From: Nocardia seriolae NBRC 15557 | Lineage (GTDB): Bacteria > Actinomycetota > Actinomycetes > Mycobacteriales > Mycobacteriaceae | NCBI RefSeq assembly: GCF_007990715.1 | Contig: NZ_BJWY01000015.1 | Coordinates: 25,113-89,112 of the forward strand | Direction of reading: 5' to 3' | DNA: 64,000 nt | Shown here: one piece after another, positions 35,442-44,383 of the stretch | How positions within the stretch are numbered: the first letter of the stretch is position 1 | Layout of the letters: every line of letters starts with the position of its first letter | Program-made: the position numbers and the translations under genes | Notes under the pieces: model-generated | What the model saw: the letters and a program-made list of their open reading frames with translations, nothing else | The model's database searches: none | What the model was told of the DNA's origin: nothing

Positions 35442-37430
35442 GTGTTGACTCCAGAAGATCGTTCCACCGATCCGTTGCCTCCCCGGCCGAAGCCGGTGGC
35501 CGCGCGGCCCGCGCGTGCCACCCTGCCCGGCCCGGCGACATTCCCGCCCAGCGCCACCGGCGCGGGCGACCCTCCGGTGCGTGCCGGGGATGCCGCGGAT
35601 CTGGAACTGCCGCCGCCGGTGCGGGTCCCGGCGGTCCGGGCCGAAGCCTCCGGACCGGGCGGTGCCGACTCCGAAAGCCGTCCGGACTCGGATTTCTCCG
35701 CGCTGGAGCGGCCCCCGCCGACGGCGAACGATGATGCCGATCGAGCGCTGGTACCCGAACCCGATGGGGGTCGGCCGGAACGTCTTGCGGCCCAGCCGGA
35801 TTCCGGCCCGGACCGGGATGAGCGGCCGGACCGGGTGGTTGCCGGGCTCGAACTGCCGCCGTCGGTGCGTGTCGCGGCGGTACCGGTGCCGCCATCCGCC
35901 GAATCCGGTGGCGACCGGGAGCCGACCGGGCGCGGTGGGTTGTCCGCGGCCGCGGAGAGCGTTGTGATGCGCTGGAATCCACACGGTTTCGCGCTGCTGT
36001 GCGCGGTGGCGGGTGCGGACCCGGAGCCGGAACGGACGATCGCCCTGGTCGGCGGGGACGAGTCGCACGCGGCGGCGCTGCGGGTCGAACTGGCCCGATT
36101 CCGGCCGCAGGTCGATTTCACCGTCGTTGCCGAGGGTGTGGACGCCCATGGCGATCGCCGGGCGGGGATCGGCGAGCGGTTCGGTGCGGACCGTCGGCCG
36201 TACTCGGTGGCGCTGGTCGTGCTCGATGCCGGGGCGCTGATCGGTGCGGAGCTGGTGGGGCGGGTGCGGGAGTTGCTGGCGGACGGGACGCGGATCGTGT
36301 TCGCGCTGGACGGAATTCATGCGCATCGGGAATGGCGTAAGGTCCGGAAGCTGGATGCCGAGCTGCTGGCGGAGGTCGGGGGCGGGGAGGAGATCGTGCC
36401 GGTTTCGGCTCGGATGGCGGCCGTCGGGCGGGGGCTGGGGGACGCGGCGCTGGTGGATCGGTCGGGGGTCGGGTTGCTGCACGCGCGGCTGGTGGCCGCG
36501 GTGGGGGCGGGGGCGGTGGGCGATCAGGTGGGGATCGTGCGCGAGCGGGTGGTGGCCCAGACGCGACGGCGGATCGAGGCGCAGGCGGGGAAGGTGCGGG
36601 AGGGCGCGGATGTGGCCGTGCTACGGGAGGAGCGGGCGCGGCTGTTGGCGGTGAACGACGGCGGGCGGGGGAGTGCCATGGCGGTGGTGCGCAATCGGCT
36701 GCAACTGGCGCGGGTGGATCTATTGCACGAGGTAGGGGCCAGGATTCGCGGGCTGCACACCGAGTTACGGGGTGAAATCGACGGATTGCAACGGGGTGCG
36801 CACGCCAATTTTCCGTGCCTCGTGAGCGAATCTGTGGAAAAACTCACACGGGAGCTGGACGCGACGATTCGCTGCCGGATCGGCGAATTGTGCCGTCAAG
36901 TCGAAGAATCCGTCGCCGGGGAATGGCATATATCTTTTCCGCCACCCGCGGAACGGGTGGCGCGGGCGGTCGTCACGCCGGGGCCGCGGCTGCGGGGTGT
37001 GGAGGACCACCTGGTGATCGCGCTGGGCGCTTCGGCGGGCTTCGGGTTGGGTCGTCTGGCCATGGCTCCGCTGGCCCTGCTGCGGGCCTTCGACTACGCG
37101 ATCATGCCGGTCGGTCTGCTCCTCGGTGCCGCCGTCGCGAGCTGGGTGGTGCGCGCCCGCCGCCACCTCGCCGAAGGCGCTCACCTGCGGCAATGGGTCG
37201 CCGACCGGCTCGTGGACGCCCGCGCGGAACTGGAACAGCGGGTCGCCACGGCCCTGGTCGACGTCGAGGAACGGCTCACCGACGAGGTGCTCGGCAGCGC
37301 CACCGCGCGCCTGGTGGAAACCGATCTGCGGGTCGGTGAATTGGAGGCGCAATTGCGTCAGGCCGCCGTGCGCCGCCCCGCTTTACTGCAGGCATGCGAA
37401 CGTGACCTGGCCGCACTCGAATTCGCATAG
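35442..37430 (+). CDS. Large membrane-associated protein, dynamin-like without a P-loop (Rv0210-position)
   Basis: A 662-residue protein. About 180 residues of Pro/Ala/Asp-rich linker come first, then a domain beginning TIALVGGDESHAAALRVELARF, which resembles a GTPase but lacks GKT/S. Long helical stretches follow (IRERVVAQTRRRIEAQAGKVREG…) and a hydrophobic hairpin (ALLRAFDYAIMPVGLLLGAAVASWVV, about 540-570), ending in helices. GTG start. Together with the upstream small GTPase it looks like a split dynamin pair, one catalytic and one degenerate. No enzymatic function should be assumed. Confidence 0.65.
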   Translation: MLTPEDRSTDPLPPRPKPVAARPARATLPGPATFPPSATGAGDPPVRAGDAADLELPPPVRVPAVRAEASGPGGADSESRPDSDFSALERPPPTANDDADRALVPEPDGGRPERLAAQPDSGPDRDERPDRVVAGLELPPSVRVAAVPVPPSAESGGDREPTGRGGLSAAAESVVMRWNPHGFALLCAVAGADPEPERTIALVGGDESHAAALRVELARFRPQVDFTVVAEGVDAHGDRRAGIGERFGADRRPYSVALVVLDAGALIGAELVGRVRELLADGTRIVFALDGIHAHREWRKVRKLDAELLAEVGGGEEIVPVSARMAAVGRGLGDAALVDRSGVGLLHARLVAAVGAGAVGDQVGIVRERVVAQTRRRIEAQAGKVREGADVAVLREERARLLAVNDGGRGSAMAVVRNRLQLARVDLLHEVGARIRGLHTELRGEIDGLQRGAHANFPCLVSESVEKLTRELDATIRCRIGELCRQVEESVAGEWHISFPPPAERVARAVVTPGPRLRGVEDHLVIALGASAGFGLGRLAMAPLALLRAFDYAIMPVGLLLGAAVASWVVRARRHLAEGAHLRQWVADRLVDARAELEQRVATALVDVEERLTDEVLGSATARLVETDLRVGELEAQLRQAAVRRPALLQACERDLAALEFA

Positions 37431-37671
37431 CGGCTGGTCGCAGGTTTCGACCCGATACCGAGTGGACAACCCGATTCCGTACACCCCGATATGTGGCGTT
37501 AACCTCTATGACAGGAACTAGGGCATCCGCCGCGTTCTTGTACGTGCGTCCAGCCGGGGCGCGCTAGCGGCGAGACGAGCGGGGGCCCTGCCGCAATTGG
37601 TGGCACTCGGTGTCGCGAGCCGTGCTCCTCGGCTCGATGCCATCGGGGCCGCCCATCTCAGGAGAGTTTTC

Positions 37672-39498
37672 ATGACCTCAGCGACCATTCCTGGTCTTCA
37701 CGATGGCACCGCGCCCACCGAGCACAAGGAACTGCTTGCCTGGGTACAGGAGGTCGCAGAACTCACCCAGCCCGACCGCGTGGTGTGGTCGGACGGGTCC
37801 GAGGAGGAAACGGTCCGCCTCTCCGAGCAGCTGGTCGCCGCGGGCACCTTCAAGAAGCTGAACGAGAAGAAGAAGCCCAACTCCTACCGGGCGCTCTCCG
37901 ACCCCTCCGACGTCGCCCGCGTCGAGTCGCGCACCTACATCTGCTCGAAGACCGAGGCCGACGCCGGCCCGACCAACAACTGGGTCGACCCGGCCGAGAT
38001 GCGCGCCACCATGACCGAGCTGTACCGCGGCTGCATGAAGGGCCGCACCATGTACGTGGTGCCCTTCTGCATGGGCCCGCTGGGCGCCGAGGACCCGAAA
38101 CTGGGCGTCGAGATCACCGACTCCGAGTACGTCGTGGTGTCCATGCGCGTGATGACCCGCGCCGGCCAGGCCGCCCTGGACAAGCTGGGCACCGACAAGC
38201 CGTTCGTGAAGGCCCTGCACTCCGTGGGCGCCCCGCTGGCCGAGGGCCAGGCCGACGTGCCGTGGCCGTGCAACGAGACCAAGTACATCACCCACTTCCC
38301 CGAGGACCGCGAGATCTGGTCCTACGGTTCGGGGTACGGCGGCAACGCGCTGCTGGGCAAGAAGTGCTACTCGCTGCGCATCGCCTCGGCCATGGCGCAC
38401 GACGAGGGCTGGCTGGCCGAGCACATGCTCATCCTCAAGCTGATCTCGCCCGAGGAGAAGGCGTACTACATCGCCGCGGCGTTCCCGTCGGCCTGCGGCA
38501 AGACCAACCTCGCCATGATCCAGCCGACCATCCCGGGCTGGCGCGCCGAGACCCTCGGTGACGATATCGCGTGGATGCGCTTCGGCGAGGACGGGCGACT
38601 ATATGCCGTCAACCCGGAGTTCGGCTTCTTCGGTGTCGCCCCCGGCACCAACCACAGCTCGAACCCGAACGCCATGGCCACCATGGAGGCCGGCAACACC
38701 GTCTACACCAACGTCGCCCTGACCGACGACAACGATGTGTGGTGGGAGGGCCTGGAGGGCACCCCGGACCATCTCATCGACTGGAAGGGCAACGACTGGT
38801 TCGAGCGCGAGTCCGAAACCCTGGCCGCGCACCCGAACTCGCGCTACTGCACCCCGATGTCGCAGTGCCCGACCCTGGCCCCCGAATGGGACGACCCGCA
38901 GGGCGTGCCGATCTCGGCCATCCTCTTCGGCGGTCGCCGCAAGACCACCATCCCGCTGGTGACCGAGTCCTTCGACTGGCAGCACGGCGTGTTCATGGGC
39001 GCCACCGTCGGCTCCGAGCAGACCGCCGCCGCCGAAGGCAAGGTCGGCACCGTGCGCCGCGACCCGATGGCCATGCTGCCGTTCATGGGCTACCACGTGG
39101 GTGACTACCTCAACCACTGGATCACCCTCGGCAAGAACGCCGACGCGCAGGCGCTGCCGAAGATCTTCTACGTCAACTGGTTCCGCCGCGGCGCCGACGG
39201 CCGCTTCCTGTGGCCCGGCTTCGGTGAGAACTCCCGGGTGCTGCAGTGGGTCGTCAACCGCATCGAGGGCACCGCGGGCGCGCAGGCCACCCCGATCGGC
39301 AATGTCCCGCACGCCGCCGACCTCGACCTCGAGGGCCTGGACGTGAGCGCCGCCGACGTCGACGAGGCGCTCGCGGTGAACGTCGAGGAATGGCAGCGCG
39401 AGATCCCGACCATTCAGGAATGGTTCGAGTTCATCGGCGACAAGCTGCCTTCCGGCCTGCGCGACGAGTTCGAGGCCCTCAAGGAGCGCCTGGGCTAG
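37672..39498 (+). CDS. pckG: Phosphoenolpyruvate carboxykinase (GTP)
   Basis: Converts oxaloacetate and GTP to phosphoenolpyruvate, GDP and CO2, the first step of gluconeogenesis. The 608-residue protein has the kinase P-loop FPSACGKTN (about 271-279), the [18 protein letters not shown] substrate block, a hyper-reactive Cys in the P-loop, and the metal segment GDDIAWM. AGGAGAG stands upstream of the ATG of MTSATIPG. The upstream 240 bases presumably hold its promoter, with GTTAACCTCTATGAC the only AT-rich part; I see no other gene there. The position matches Rv0211. Confidence 0.97.
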   Translation: MTSATIPGLHDGTAPTEHKELLAWVQEVAELTQPDRVVWSDGSEEETVRLSEQLVAAGTFKKLNEKKKPNSYRALSDPSDVARVESRTYICSKTEADAGPTNNWVDPAEMRATMTELYRGCMKGRTMYVVPFCMGPLGAEDPKLGVEITDSEYVVVSMRVMTRAGQAALDKLGTDKPFVKALHSVGAPLAEGQADVPWPCNETKYITHFPEDREIWSYGSGYGGNALLGKKCYSLRIASAMAHDEGWLAEHMLILKLISPEEKAYYIAAAFPSACGKTNLAMIQPTIPGWRAETLGDDIAWMRFGEDGRLYAVNPEFGFFGVAPGTNHSSNPNAMATMEAGNTVYTNVALTDDNDVWWEGLEGTPDHLIDWKGNDWFERESETLAAHPNSRYCTPMSQCPTLAPEWDDPQGVPISAILFGGRRKTTIPLVTESFDWQHGVFMGATVGSEQTAAAEGKVGTVRRDPMAMLPFMGYHVGDYLNHWITLGKNADAQALPKIFYVNWFRRGADGRFLWPGFGENSRVLQWVVNRIEGTAGAQATPIGNVPHAADLDLEGLDVSAADVDEALAVNVEEWQREIPTIQEWFEFIGDKLPSGLRDEFEALKERLG

Positions 39499-39635
39499 TC
39501 CGCCTCTCCGGGACTTCAGCGGGCGGCTTGGGAGCCGCTCGCCGAAGTGCACCCGCGCTGGCGGTCCGGTGCCAACCCGATTTCGGGCGTACCCGGGGAG
39601 TTACCCGCATCTCGCGAAATCAGTTGTACCGGATT
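39499..39635 (+). repeat. Dispersed intergenic repeat, family B, copy 1
   Basis: Begins one base after the pckG stop. Opens CCGCCTCTCCGGGACTTCAG, contains a hairpin around GCGGCTTGGGAGCCGC, then CCCGATTTCGGG, and ends near GCGAAATCAGTTGTACC. Two more copies lie at 42.96 kb (inverted) and 54.96 kb. Confidence 0.85.
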
Positions 39636-39644
39636 CGAATTCAG

Positions 39645-39685
39645 CGAATGGCCCGCCCGCACCATTGGTGCGGGCGGGCCATTCG
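39645..39685. terminator. Bidirectional hairpin between pckG and the aldehyde dehydrogenase gene
   Basis: A perfect 19-bp stem, CGAATGGCCCGCCCGCACC against its complement with a three-base ATT loop, between two convergent genes. No T run follows on either side, so it may act on both as a hairpin terminator. Confidence 0.7.
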
Positions 39686-39726
39686 CATCGTCGGGGTGGG
39701 CCCGCCCGGTGCGGGCGTGCTCGGTG

Positions 39727-41162
39727 TCAGCTCCCCATGGGCATGAGAAGGGATTTGGTCTCGCAGTAGGCGTCCAGGCCCTCGGGGCCGTTCTCGCGGC
39801 CGATGCCGGAGGTCTTGTAGCCGCCGCGAAGGGGGCGCAGGCGTCGAAGGCGTACCAGTTGATGGCGTAGGTGCCGGTGCGGACCTTGGCGGCGACGGTC
39901 GCGCCGTGTTCGATGTCGGTGGTCCACACCGAGCCCGCGAGGCCGTAGTCGCTGTCGTTGGCGATGGCGATGGCCTCCGCCTCGGTGTCGTAGGGCAGGA
40001 CCGACAGGACCGGGCCGAAGATCTCCTCGCGGGCGATGGTCATCGAGCTGTCGACGTCGGCGAAGACGGTGGGGCGGACGTACCAGCCGGGGAGGTCGGC
40101 GGGCCGGTCGCCGCCGCGGATCAGGCGCGCGCCCTCGTCCTTGCCCTTGGCGATGTAGCCCTCGACGCGTTCGCGCTGCTTCTCCGAGATCAGCGGGCCG
40201 AGCTGGGCGGCCGGGTCGTCGGGCAGGCCCAGCGGGAACAGATCGACCGCGGCGTCGAGGGCCTCGAGGATCTCCTCGTAGCGGCCGCGCGGGGCGAGGA
40301 TGCGGGTCTGGGCAACGCAGGCCTGGCCGCTGTTCATCAGGCCGGAGAAGGCGAGCTTGGGCATGTCGGCAATGTCCATGTCGGGCAACAGGATCGCGGC
40401 CGACTTGCCGCCGAGCTCCAGCGAGCAGCGCTTGAGCTGGCCGCCCGCGATGGCGGCGATCTTGCGGCCCACGGCGGAGCTGCCGGTGAAGGTCACCTTG
40501 TCGACGCCGGGGTGCGAGACCAGGTATTCGGAGGCGTCGGCCTCGGCGGGCAGCACCGACAGCACGCCCTCGGGCAGGCCCGCCTCGGCGAAGATGTCGG
40601 CCAGCAGATTGGCCGCCAGCGGGGTCAGGGGCGCGGGCTTGAGCACCACGCTGCACCCGGCCAGCAGGGCGGGCGCGAGCTTGTTGACCGCCAGGGAGAG
40701 CGGCACGTTCCAGGCGATGACGGCGGCCACCACGCCGACCGGCTCGCGCGAGACGCGGGTGGTTCCGAACAGGCCGGTGCGAGTCTCGCTCCAGGGGAAG
40801 GACTTTCCGAGCCCGGCGTAGAAGTCGAGGGTGGCGCGGGCGGGCACGTAGTTGAGGGTGCTGGCGGCCATGGTGGGCGCGCCCATCTCGGCGGACAGGG
40901 CGGCCGCGAGATCTCCGGCCTTCTGGTCCAGCAGCGCGACCACCCGGGACAGCAGGGCGGCGCGCTCCTCGGGCGGGGTGGCGGGCCAGGGTCCGCTGTC
41001 GAAGGCCCGGCGTGCCGCGGCGACCGCGGCGTCGACGTCGGCGCGGGTGACGACGGGCACGCTGCCGACGGTTTCCAGGGTTGCGGGCGAGACGACGGGG
41101 AGGGTGTCGGGGCCGGCCGGTGCGGTCCAGTGGCCACCGATGAACAGACTCTGGTACTCCAT
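39727..41162 (-). CDS. NAD(P)-dependent aldehyde dehydrogenase, frameshifted near the C-terminus
   Basis: Oxidises an aldehyde to the acid. The protein has VVAAVIAWNVPLSLAVNKL, LKPAPLTPLAANLLADIFAEAGLP, catalytic Glu in SLELGGKSAAILLPD, and the catalytic Cys in GLMNSGQACVAQTRILAPR. After AINWYAFDACAPF the frame is lost; a single C added to the C5 run (39831-39835, read as G5 on the plus strand) restores GGYKTSGIGRENGPEGLDAY and the terminal stop at 39727. The 1436-base span is one short of 479 codons. It faces the family B repeat copy near pckG. The position matches Rv0223c. Confidence 0.88.
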
Positions 41163-41402
41163 GAGAACACGTTACAGTTTTGGGCCTTCGGCTGTCCGGG
41201 ACATCGGGTGCGATCGTCCCGCTGACCGGGATCTTCTTTGAAAGTAGACTCCTCGGTTTCTAAGCCGCCCTGTTACCAGCGGGGTAAAACGTGATTCGAA
41301 ATCTGAGTTGCCGGGCGGTGGCCTATGCTCGGCTCTGCACGCCTTTCTCCACCAATCCGGTCGGTTGCTATGTATTAGCTATACGAAAGGTAGACCCCGC
41401 GC

Positions 41403-41606
41403 ATGACCGATGTCCGCATCGACGACTTCCTGCTCCGCGAGGTTCCCGAGGCTGATTCGCCCCGTATCGGCACCCCGATGCAGCGGGCCGCCAATCAGTT
41501 GCAGCGGGTGCTGCCGCACGGCTGGCGGGTCGAGGTGGTCGAGGCGACCTATCCCACGGTGCGCAACGGTCAGCCGGTGTTGCGACTCCTGCTTCCCGAG
41601 GACTGA
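41403..41606 (+). CDS. Small conserved hypothetical protein
   Basis: A 67-residue protein, MTDVRIDDFLLREVPEADS…LLLPED, after a GAAAGG-type ribosome binding site. It has a helix around AANQLQRVLPHGWRVEVVEA and an acidic end. No recognisable domain. It sits alone between the aldehyde dehydrogenase and the next small ORF. Coding is supported by the start signal and sensible composition, not by family. Confidence 0.5.
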   Translation: MTDVRIDDFLLREVPEADSPRIGTPMQRAANQLQRVLPHGWRVEVVEATYPTVRNGQPVLRLLLPED

Positions 41607-41809
41607 CCGCCGTCGGATGCGCAGGGCCGCAGGCGATTCCGCATACCTGTGGCTAATCGGCAGCACCTCGAAAGAACGAATTCCGACCTGTCGGTTCGCT
41701 TTTCACCGAACGCACTATTGCATTCGACGGCCGCAGCGAGCATGCTTTATAGCTACCGTGGATAGATCGCTCGAAACATGAACCGTTACCGCACAGGGGA
41801 GTCCGAGTC

Positions 41810-42112
41810 ATGGCGGTGCAAGTGGTCGATAGGTCGCGGATGACGAGTGATCTCACTCCGCATCAGGCGAAAAGCGTCGGCGCAGGCGGCTGGGTGGTGT
41901 CGTTCCTGCCGGGCCGGACCCTCACCCTCGAACAGGCCACCGCCGCGCTACAGGCCGCCGAGGCGGTTGCCGCGGTGAATGCCCTGGCCGGTCAGGTCGG
42001 GCTGACCGCGATGGAGACCGTCGGACTGGCTATCCAGGAGTCACCGTGGGGCGAACCCGAGCCCTGCACCGCCCTGAGCCGCGTCTTCCGGCGTCGCTTC
42101 GCCACCCGCTGA
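41810..42112 (+). CDS. Hypothetical 100-residue protein
   Basis: A 100-residue protein, MAVQVVDRSRMTSD…RVFRRRFATR, after GGGGAG. Contains a helix-rich middle (LEQATAALQAAEAVAAVNALAGQVGLTAMETVGLAI). The gene's last 72 bases overlap the converging methyltransferase gene. A TATAGCTACCGT-like -10 box about 60 bases upstream supports transcription. No known family. Confidence 0.55.
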   Translation: MAVQVVDRSRMTSDLTPHQAKSVGAGGWVVSFLPGRTLTLEQATAALQAAEAVAAVNALAGQVGLTAMETVGLAIQESPWGEPEPCTALSRVFRRRFATR

Positions 42113-42913
42113 GCGGGCCCGCTTGGTGGCCACCACCACCAGATTGCTGACCAGCAGCTCGCGCAGCCCCGGCACCCGCACCAGCCACCAGGCCCAGCGT
42201 GGGTGATAGCGCGGGAACACCGCGAGCACCTCGACATCGTCCGGGGTTTCGCGGGCCCAGCGGATGCCCGCCGCCGCCCGCACCGCGAAAAGCGAACGGC
42301 CGAAACGGTTCTTGGGCTCGCGCCCGTGCTTGCGCCGATACCGCCGCGCCGCGTACTCCCCGCCCAGGTAGTGCCAGGGCCCGGTCTCGTGACCGCCGAA
42401 CGGCCCCAGCCACACGGTGTACGAAAAGACCATCAGCCCACCGGGTTTGGTGACCCGCAGCATCTCCTCGGCCATCACCCACGGCTGCGGCACGTGCTCG
42501 GCCACATTCGAGGAGATACAGATCTCCACCGCGTCGTCCCGGAACGGCAGCGCCATCCCCGACCCGCGCACCGCGCCCGTCACCCGCAATCCGGCCGCGT
42601 GCATCTCCGACGGATCCGGCTCGACCGGCAGATACCGCGCCCCGGCCCGCCCGAACTCGTCCGCGAAATACCCCGGGCCCCCACCCACATCCAGCACGAT
42701 CGTCCCGCGCAGCGATGTTCCGGTCAGATCCCGATAGAAGTCGCCCACCAGCTCCGCGGTATCGGTGGCCACCCCGCCGTAGAAAACAGCGGGATCGGTC
42801 TGCTCGAACCGGAAACTACCCAGCAGCCGTAGCGATCGGCGCAGCGTCGCCCGGCGGGCGAATCGCGGGCGCCGCCCGCCACGGCGCATACGGGTTCGCT
42901 CAGCTCGAAGCAC
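42041..42913 (-). CDS. MtrP-like SAM-dependent methyltransferase (trehalose mycolate transport locus)
   Basis: A 290-residue class I methyltransferase: SAM motif IVLDVGGGPGYFADEF (about 72-87), then VEPDPSEMH, SGMALPFRDDAVEICISSNVAEHVPQP. A C-terminal hydrophobic stretch around WAWWLVRVPGLRELLVSNLVVVAT may bind membranes. The position and type match Rv0224c / corynebacterial MtrP, which is needed for efficient transport of trehalose mycolates. The methyl acceptor is unknown. An arginine-rich N-terminus (RERTRMRRGGRRPRFARRATLRRS-like) could instead be upstream of a later start. Confidence 0.8.
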   Translation of the reverse strand: MLRAERTRMRRGGRRPRFARRATLRRSLRLLGSFRFEQTDPAVFYGGVATDTAELVGDFYRDLTGTSLRGTIVLDVGGGPGYFADEFGRAGARYLPVEPDPSEMHAAGLRVTGAVRGSGMALPFRDDAVEICISSNVAEHVPQPWVMAEEMLRVTKPGGLMVFSYTVWLGPFGGHETGPWHYLGGEYAARRYRRKHGREPKNRFGRSLFAVRAAAGIRWARETPDDVEVLAVFPRYHPRWAWWLVRVPGLRELLVSNLVVVATKRARSAGGEATPEDAAQGGAGLGFAPR

Positions 42914-42959
42914 GGCGGCCAGTCTCGCACAGTCGAGTCGGCGTACGCCGCGTGCCTTC

Positions 42960-43100
42960 GAAACGGGACGACTGGTTTCGTGAGGCGGGGTAACTCACCG
43001 GGAACCCCCGAAATCGGGTTGGCAATCGACCGCCGGCACGGATGCATGCCGGTGAGCGGCTCCCGAGCCGCCCGCTGAAGTCCCGGGGAGGCGGGGGAGC
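42960..43100 (-). repeat. Dispersed intergenic repeat, family B, copy 2 (inverted)
   Basis: On the minus strand it reads CCGCCTCCCCGGGACTTCAG, a hairpin around GCGGCTCGGGAGCCGC, then CCCGATTTCGGG and GAGTTACCCCGCCTCACGAAACC. It sits in the divergent promoter region of the methyltransferase and glycosyltransferase genes. Confidence 0.85.
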
Positions 43101-43156
43101 CTATATGGTGGAGCCCATTGTCTGTCCACCCGACCGTGACCCCTGGAGATTTCCCC

Positions 43157-44326
43157 GTGCGTGAAGTGCTGCTGCTGTGCTGGCGCGACACCGGGCATCC
43201 GCAGGGCGGCGGGAGCGAGCGGTATCTGGAGCAGGTCGGGGCGCAGCTGGCGGCCCGGGGTGTGAAGGTGACGCTGCGGACCGCGGGGTATCCGGGGGCG
43301 GCCCGGCGGGAGTCGGTGAACGGCATCGAGATCAGTCGCGGGGGCGGGCGGTTCACGGTGTATCCGCGGGCGCTGGCGGCCATCGCGCTCGGGCGGTGGG
43401 GGATCGGTCCGCTCAAGGGGGTGCGGCCGGACGCGGTGATCGACACCCAGAACGGCATTCCCTTCTTCGCGCGCGCCGCGACGAACGCGCCGACCGTCGT
43501 GCTGGTGCATCACGGGCATCGGGAGCAGTGGCCGGTGGCGGGGCGGATGGTCGGCCGGATCGGGTGGTGGATCGAATCGCGGCTCTCGCCGCGGGTGCAC
43601 CGGCGCGATCAGTATCTGACCGTCTCGCTGCCCTCGGCCGAGGAGCTGACCGCGCTCGGCGTGGCCGGGACGCGAATCGCGGTGGTGCGCAATGGCGCCG
43701 AGCCGATCCCGGCGCGGGTGCCCGCCGGTGACGACGGCACCCGGACCGCGCACCCGAGCATCGTGGTGCTGTCGCGGCTGGTGCCGCACAAGCAGATCGA
43801 GGACGCCATGGCCGTGGTGGCCGGGCTGCGCGGGCGGATTCCGGGACTGCGCCTGGATGTGATCGGCGGCGGCTGGTGGGACGGCAATCTGCGGGCCCAC
43901 GCCGCCGAGCTCGGCATCGCCGACGCCGTCACCTTCCACGGCCATGTCGACGAGGACGAGAAGCATCGGCTGCTGGCGCGCGCCTGGGTGCACGTGCTGC
44001 CCTCGCGCAAGGAGGGCTGGGGGCTCGCGGTCATCGAGGCGGCCCAGCACGGGGTGCCGACGGTCGGGTACCGCAGCTCGCGCGGGCTCACCGACTCCAT
44101 CGTGGACGGGGTGACCGGGCAGCTGGTCGACGATGCCGCCCAGCTGACCGAGGTGGTCGGCGAGCTGCTCGGCAATCACGAGGCGCGCACGGTGCTCGGT
44201 GAGAAGGCGCGGGCCCGGGCGCGCGAATTCTCCTGGGAGCAAACCGGAAACGGCGTCTACGAGGTGCTGTCCGCGGTGACCCGCGGGGAACGGGTCAGCG
44301 GCCTGATCGCGCCCGCGCGGGTCTGA
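43157..44326 (+). CDS. GT4-family glycosyltransferase (Rv0225-type)
   Basis: A 389-residue GT-B enzyme. N-terminal VLLLCWRDTGHPQGGGSERYLEQVGAQLAARG is the GT4 glycine-rich start; the C-terminal donor-binding block has SRLVPHKQIEDAM, VLPSRKEGWGLAVIEAAQHGVP (E-x7-E motif) and PTVGYRSSRGLTDSI. GGAG lies eight bases before the GTG of VREVLLL. It corresponds in position to Rv0225. It probably glycosylates a lipid or envelope intermediate, an inference from location. Confidence 0.85.
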   Translation: MREVLLLCWRDTGHPQGGGSERYLEQVGAQLAARGVKVTLRTAGYPGAARRESVNGIEISRGGGRFTVYPRALAAIALGRWGIGPLKGVRPDAVIDTQNGIPFFARAATNAPTVVLVHHGHREQWPVAGRMVGRIGWWIESRLSPRVHRRDQYLTVSLPSAEELTALGVAGTRIAVVRNGAEPIPARVPAGDDGTRTAHPSIVVLSRLVPHKQIEDAMAVVAGLRGRIPGLRLDVIGGGWWDGNLRAHAAELGIADAVTFHGHVDEDEKHRLLARAWVHVLPSRKEGWGLAVIEAAQHGVPTVGYRSSRGLTDSIVDGVTGQLVDDAAQLTEVVGELLGNHEARTVLGEKARARAREFSWEQTGNGVYEVLSAVTRGERVSGLIAPARV

Positions 44327-44383
44327 ATCCGCCACGAAGAGAGCGTGATCCGCCGCAAAGCGAGCGCGCGAGCCTACCGCGGT

